A stretch of 64,000 nt of DNA, taken from positions 58,877,756-58,941,755 of the forward strand of contig CM065684.1 in assembly GCA_017654935.2 (NCBI GenBank). Reading direction: 5' to 3'. Numbering within the stretch: the stretch's first letter is position 1; each line of letters opens with the position of its first letter. Shown here one piece after another: positions 59,196-64,000 of the stretch. The position numbers and the translations under genes were made by a program. The DNA is from Phymorhynchus buccinoides (lineage: Eukaryota; Mollusca; Gastropoda; Neogastropoda; Raphitomidae). The notes below the pieces were generated by a model. That model was not told where the DNA came from. It ran no database searches and saw only the letters and a list, made by a program, of their open reading frames with translations.

Positions 59196-60385
59196 TTATT
59201 TCTCCAAATTTGTGGAGTACATGTAACCCCGTTGGTGCGATAATGAGTACTCCCTTTTATTTGGTAAAATACAAAGTACTCCACTTTAATGAAGGTCAAG
59301 GGCGATAGTCTTAAAAATGTATTTCATTGGTTGATAGCATAAAGTGTTTGTTTCCAATCCTTTGATTGGATAGCATTTTTTGTTGACGGTTGTGAGACCA
59401 ACGACTGCTAAAGTTTTATCTAGAACCCCTATTCCACAAATAGGGTAAGTTATGCTTTTATAGGTTTGACTAACCTACTTTAGGTTAGTAAACTAAGTTT
59501 GTACTAGTCATTTGCTTGATTGAGTGCAGATTCTTGTTATTTTAGTCATTGTTTGGCAGCAATTAATTGTTTTTACCTTGGGTGACGTTGTGGGCGTGAG
59601 CTACAGTTAGTTTGTGGTTGTTATTGTTTCGTTTTGTGTTATTGCTGCTGTTGCTGCTTAGTATAATTGAAGGAGTATTATTGATTTTAGTGAGATAATT
59701 GCATGCATGGAGGTGGTTAATAAGTGTTATGGTTGGGTAAATATTGTAAGGGGATCATTATATTTATGGGCTTAGAGTTTGTGACGGTTAACACATTTAT
59801 GCATGCACACACATCACTCACACAGCAAGCGTACAGCACACACACTTATGACACAAGATTGTTTTACCATCATCTTTAATATTTGGTTGTATTGGGACAT
59901 TATGATTAAGGATTGTGTTGGTTGTGTGTGTTGCAGGGTTTTCTTCTACTTTTTCCTCTGCTTCTCTACTTATACCTGTCTTCATATTCTTCACACCTCA
60001 TCAATCTGACAATCAATCTTCATCTCCATCGTTTTTTATATGAGTTCTTCCTGTGAATTAAAGTCCGGAGAAGCTGAACCCAAGAGTTTTTTAGTGTTTG
60101 CGTGATCCTGTAACGAGAATTACGTATTATTGTAACATACATAATAGTATTACATTTTTTGTCAATAAGATTTTTGAACCTATTTAGTGATGATGCATTT
60201 ACAGTTTCATTAGAAAGATTGGTTCCATGCAGTTATTACTCTGTTAGTAAAAAAGTTTTGAGCTGAACGACTGTTATTTAGTTTTTTTGTTAATTTAAAA
60301 TCATGCCCTCGTGTTCTCTCCTCGTCAGTTAAAGTTAGTAAAGTTTTAGTTGTGTTAGGATCATAGAACTTATTAAGAATTTCTT
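59196..60385 (-). pseudogene. CR1-like LINE C-terminal fragment split by an LTR (C)
   Basis: Counterpart of 20014-20283. The reading frame is interrupted by the insertion at 59222-60137 and also carries an extra G near 60222. Confidence 0.75.
59222..60137. mobile_element. Solo-LTR-like insertion, C only
   Basis: A 916-bp block, TGTAACCCC...TTGTAACA, flanked by TACA at 59218-59221 and 60138-60141. Segment A has one TACA and no insert (20037-20040), so this is a clean presence/absence difference. TG...CA ends, terminal TGTAAC/GTAACA and a 4-bp duplication support an LTR. ATTGG (reverse CCAAT) occurs near 59327 and 59364. No coding sequence. It is a different sequence from the 2.5-kb LTR. Confidence 0.75.
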
Positions 60386-60581
60386 ATTAAGATATTGCGA
60401 CAAAGCTTAGCAAACACATGTTGGGAAATCTTTGGATTGTGACCACAGTGATTGTGACACATATCTTTGTGTGATATAATTCAATGATACAATCGTTGGC
60501 TGTGGCCACGCACAGCGAAGAAGAAGACTTAACAAGTGCCTATGTGTGTCAATTTAGTTTGGAGTGCTGCCCCTTGAAATA

Positions 60582-60645
60582 ATGTCTGCCAAGGAAGATT
60601 TCACGTTCGTTTTGCAAATGAACCACGATCGAAAACAAGCAACAG
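60582..60645 (+). other. Possible upstream exon of the raftlin-like gene (C)
   Basis: Counterpart of 20471-20534 with the same ATG and donor, and the same stop when joined to the acceptor before 61162. Confidence 0.35.
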
Positions 60646-61000
60646 GTAAGCATCTGGGTGGTGTTTGGATGCACAAATATATGTGTTTTGAATTGAATGT
60701 GTGTCACTGTTCACTGTATAAAATAAAATATGTGTGTGTCTGTCTCAGTGTCTGTCACTGTGACACTGACTGTGTCACAGTCAGTGTGTGTGTGTTCTTT
60801 GTCAGTTTGTGCGTGTGTGTGTGTCTAGCCCGCAACACCCACCAAACCCTTCCCCTCTGCCCCTTCAAGTTCTGTCCCCAAAACCATCTTCAAAGTGCCC
60901 ATTCAGCAGCTGGGACTGGATAGTCCCCCAGTTTTTACTATAACAACAGAACCATCAGCAAGATGATGGAGGTTGCCGTTTGAGGAAAGAAGAAGAGTGT

Positions 61001-61039
<39 letters not shown>

Positions 61040-61222
61040 TGTGTGATAATCTAGGCAAAGTGTAGTTTAGTTACATTGTGTAGCACTTAGAAGACAATTT
61101 ATGTCTTATTTAGGCCTATGCATGATGATCGCTTATTTTACCTGTTAATTTCTATACACAGGTTTCAATCTTTCGTGAACTCTCACACTTAGCCAAATCA
61201 GCTAGAGCAACAGAAGAGAATC

Positions 61223-63234
61223 ATGGGCGCGAGCAGCAGTCATGACTGGCAACCTCCCACCCAACCCCAGGCCCTAACCAGCAGCGGCGCACCGGTGAAC
61301 TATCACATGGTAGCCTCCGAAATCCACCTGTTTCAATCCACCGACTGCGGCTGCTATCCCAAGAGCCACATGACCATGGGGAGTTCTGATCTGTACGACA
61401 TGCTCACCGAACAGTTCATTCGAGGGTACCGCATGATCTACTTTTGTCGGAGACCCGGCGACCTCCGCTTTAAAATGAACTCTTCCATGCAGGCTTTCTT
61501 CAGCGGATTTTTCAGCCTGAATCCTAACCTCGGTGGGATAGTCGAGGTTGGGGTGAGGTGGAGTTTGCGAGTGGAGAGAAGCTGGGTTCAGTCGGCGATT
61601 CATGATACTGGCGGTTTCATGTCGTTAAGGCAAAATCGTACAGTGCATACGGCACAACTGGTCGACAGCATCGCCCGAAACACGCAGCATGGAGAGAGGC
61701 TGGTTGCAGCTACAGAGACGGGGCACTACGAGCCACCATCGTCTGGCGAATATCACCAGGGATTCGGACCGCGTGAGTGCCCCCTCCCCCCCATCTCCAT
61801 ATGTGTGTGTGCGTGCGTATGTGTGTATGATTGTGTGTTTGTATGCATGTATGTTATTTGTGTGAGGGTATATATATGTGTATGTATGTAATTTGTGTGC
61901 GAGTGTGAGTGTGTGCACCCACGGCCACTCTTCCGAGCAGGTTTGTGTGTGTGAGTGTGCTGTGTGGGTATGTGTGCTTGCATGTGTATGAGTATTTGTG
62001 TGCGCAGGAGATATTATGTTCGGCTAGAGAGAGAGGGGGAGTGTGTGTGTGTGAGTATGTGTCTGTGAGTGCGAGTGCATGTGTGTGTGTGTGTGTGTTT
62101 GTACAAGTGTATGTTTGTGTAAGTGTGTGTGTGCATTTCTGTGTGTTTGATTACATGTGTGTGGGTCTGTGTCAGTGTGTGTATGTCTGTGTGCAAGAAC
62201 GCATTCACTCGCGTGCGTGCATGTACGTGCGTGTGTGTCTGTTCTGAGTGTGTCTGTTACTCTGTATCTGTGTGCGTGTGTGTATGTCTGTGAGTGTTTC
62301 AATGCTGATTGCAAAGCGCTTTGTGCTCGATAAAAAAAAAGTGCTATGTAAGTGTCAGTTTATTATTATTATTATTAACGGAATGTTTAAAAATTTCAGA
62401 CACTGTTCAGATTTTTATTTCTAATTCATTTCCCAACGGAAACAACCCATATATAGTCCCTAACCACTTTGTTTTTTTTTTCTGTTGAAATCAAACCCTT
62501 AATATTACAAAATTCCCTGACATAACCGTTTCATAAAAAAAATGTCTATTTGTTCCTTTGTTTCTCTTGTTGTTTTTGGTGTGTGTGTTTTGCGAAAAGG
62601 TTCGTTAAAAAATTAGGAAGACCTTGGTTTATACCATATGGGTGTTGTGAATGATGGTAATTCCTCTGTATCTCTGTTTGTCTTGAGATCTCTCTGTCCT
62701 CTCTACCTCTGTATCTCTCCCTCCTCTTCTTCTTCTTCCTTATTCTGGACAGAGCCTTCTGGCGTCAAGTAGTCCAACTTAGGATCACTCTACAAGGCAG
62801 GCGGCATATACTCTTGATTTATAATTTTAAAATTTGAGTTAAAAACAGTGTCAGCTGCTCTAAAAAAATCTCTCCTCTTTCTCCTCCTGTCTTTCTCTTC
62901 TCTCTCTCTGATGACCAGATAAAAGCAAGCTATTGTTTGCTTATTCAGTTATCCTCATAAAGATTTAAAGTTTCTCTCTCCCTCATTTTTTTTCTCTCTC
63001 TCTCTCTCTTTTGCAGACCTGGCCTTAGATTTGTTCTTTGAGGTTCCCTCCCCTGCCACCAGGGAGCGCTACATGTACACCTTGGTGCTGGTGCCAGTTC
63101 ACATCGAATACACGTTCGCCAACAACATCTTCTTCCCCGAGATCCAGTGTGACTGGATGACAGCATTCCAGCACCACCTGAGTCAGGGGTGGAGGCTGAT
63201 CGAAATTTACATCGACACCCCCATGTCTGAGCAG
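61223..63234 (+). CDS. Raftlin-like protein, copy C (5' part; window ends first)
   Basis: Coding exons 61223-61772 (exon starts at 61162) and 63017-63234 join in phase and encode the same 256 residues as copy A; I see no residue difference in exon 2 or 3. The final coding exon, expected about 2 kb further by comparison with copy B, lies outside the window. The introns contain the L2-like LINE tail (61780-62375), the inverted segment (62380-62545) and the GAT microsatellite. Identity with A at the protein level, against several differences from B, shows that A and C are alleles or very recent duplicates. Confidence 0.6.
61780..62375 (+). mobile_element. L2-like LINE 3' end in intron (C)
   Basis: Counterpart of 21667-22262. 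The tail reads GCAAAGCGCTTTGTGCTC... and then an ATT run; A has AAGTGC where C has AAGCGC. Confidence 0.65.
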
Positions 63235-63239
63235 GTGTG

Positions 63240-63511
63240 TTGATGATGATGATGGTGATGATCATGATCATGATGATGTTTATGATCTTGAGTGTGACGT
63301 TGATGACAATGATGATTATGATGATGACGACTATGGTGATGATGATGTTGTTGATAATGATGATGATGGTTATGATGATGATGGTTATGATAATAATGAT
63401 TATGATGATGATGGCAAGGATTATATTGATGATGATGATGATTTTGAGTGTGATAAGGTTGATCATAGTGATGATGATGGTGATGATGGTGATGATGATG
63501 ATATTGACTAT
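63240..63511. repeat. GAT microsatellite after exon 3 (C)
   Basis: Imperfect GAT/TGA repeat, nearly identical to that in A. Confidence 0.9.
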
Positions 63512-63592
63512 TGGATGATGGCGTTCTAGCACCACCTGAGTCAGGGGTGGAGACTGATCGATATTTACATCGACACCCTCATGTCTGAACAA
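63512..63592 (+). pseudogene. Partial duplicate of exon 3 (C)
   Basis: 81 bases repeat the end of exon 3, from DWM to SEQ. They contain TAG where exon 3 has CAG (63524-63529 region) and end GAACAA|GTATGT, a donor-like site. Another GAT repeat follows, so the duplicated unit was exon end plus microsatellite. Confidence 0.8.
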
Positions 63593-64000
63593 GTATGTTG
63601 ATGATGATGATGATGACTATAAATAATGATGATTATGTTGTTGGTGATGATGACGATGACAATGATGATGATGGCAATGATGATGATGATTAATTATTGT
63701 TCAGATCTTCTGTCGTTTAGTTCTTAAAATAAGAGAGTGGGAGAGAGAGGTGGGTGGGAAAGTGGTGATGAGTGGTTGGGAGGGTGAAGGGAGGGGTTGA
63801 CATGTGATAGAGACTGTGTTAAATTCTACCTTCAGAACCAGGGGGTCAGAATCAGCGCTCAAAGTATGCCTCTGGATTTTTTAGAGGGTCACCAGAATAG
63901 GGGTCATTCTTTAAAATGTTTTAACTTTTTAAAAAAGACTTAACTGTGCTTCGGGTGAAAATTTGCTGCGTATTGTGACACACTGGCCAGAAACACATTG
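63593..64000. other. Intron of copy C to window end
   Basis: GAT repeat to about 63692, then sequence without recognised features. Confidence 0.5.

Overview
This is an animal nuclear genome window, most likely from a mollusc and probably a marine gastropod. It has no operons, tRNA or rRNA genes. The coding potential is intron-split or inside retroelements, dinucleotide microsatellites are very abundant, and 24687-25060 resembles a tRNA-headed SINE type I know from molluscan genomes. The species cannot be fixed from the sequence.

Layout. Segment A (1-23421) ends in a 500-N gap (23422-23921). Segment B (23922-32724) is single-copy here. Segment C (32725-64000) repeats A co-linearly: 1-23421 matches about 32727-63534 at roughly 99% by eye. 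Three large blocks are present only in C: a SINE-like trimer (42629-43264), a 5.84-kb block (50090-55927) and an LTR insertion (59222-60141). A and C look like two haplotypes placed in tandem (false duplication), or a recent tandem duplication.

Host genes. The one convincing gene family is a raftlin-like protein with an N-myristoylation-type start (MGASSS). Segment B carries a complete three-coding-exon copy (27979-31863, 368 aa). A and C carry the first two coding exons (21110-23120 and 61223-63234); A is cut by the gap and C by the window end. All copies share a partly duplicated coding exon 3 beside a GAT microsatellite. A possible terminal exon of an unrelated minus-strand gene lies at 53831-53932.

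Mobile DNA fills most of A and C. A Tx1/L1-like LINE (from 4314 and 37050) is split by a 2.5-kb solo-LTR-like insertion with a 4-bp target duplication, then by a 5.3-kb composite insertion that holds a 5'-truncated Jockey/CR1-like LINE. Downstream is a CR1-like LINE invaded by an antisense L2-like LINE and by a short SINE-like family. That SINE-like family is the most unusual feature. At three loci it sits as head-to-tail units, each separated by a copy of the target site, and one locus has its empty site preserved in A. Several MITEs are also visible, including a TTAA-flanked piggyBac-like element whose target duplication lies at the very start of the window.

All boundaries were placed by reading. 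Family names are inferences from motifs; no database search was run.
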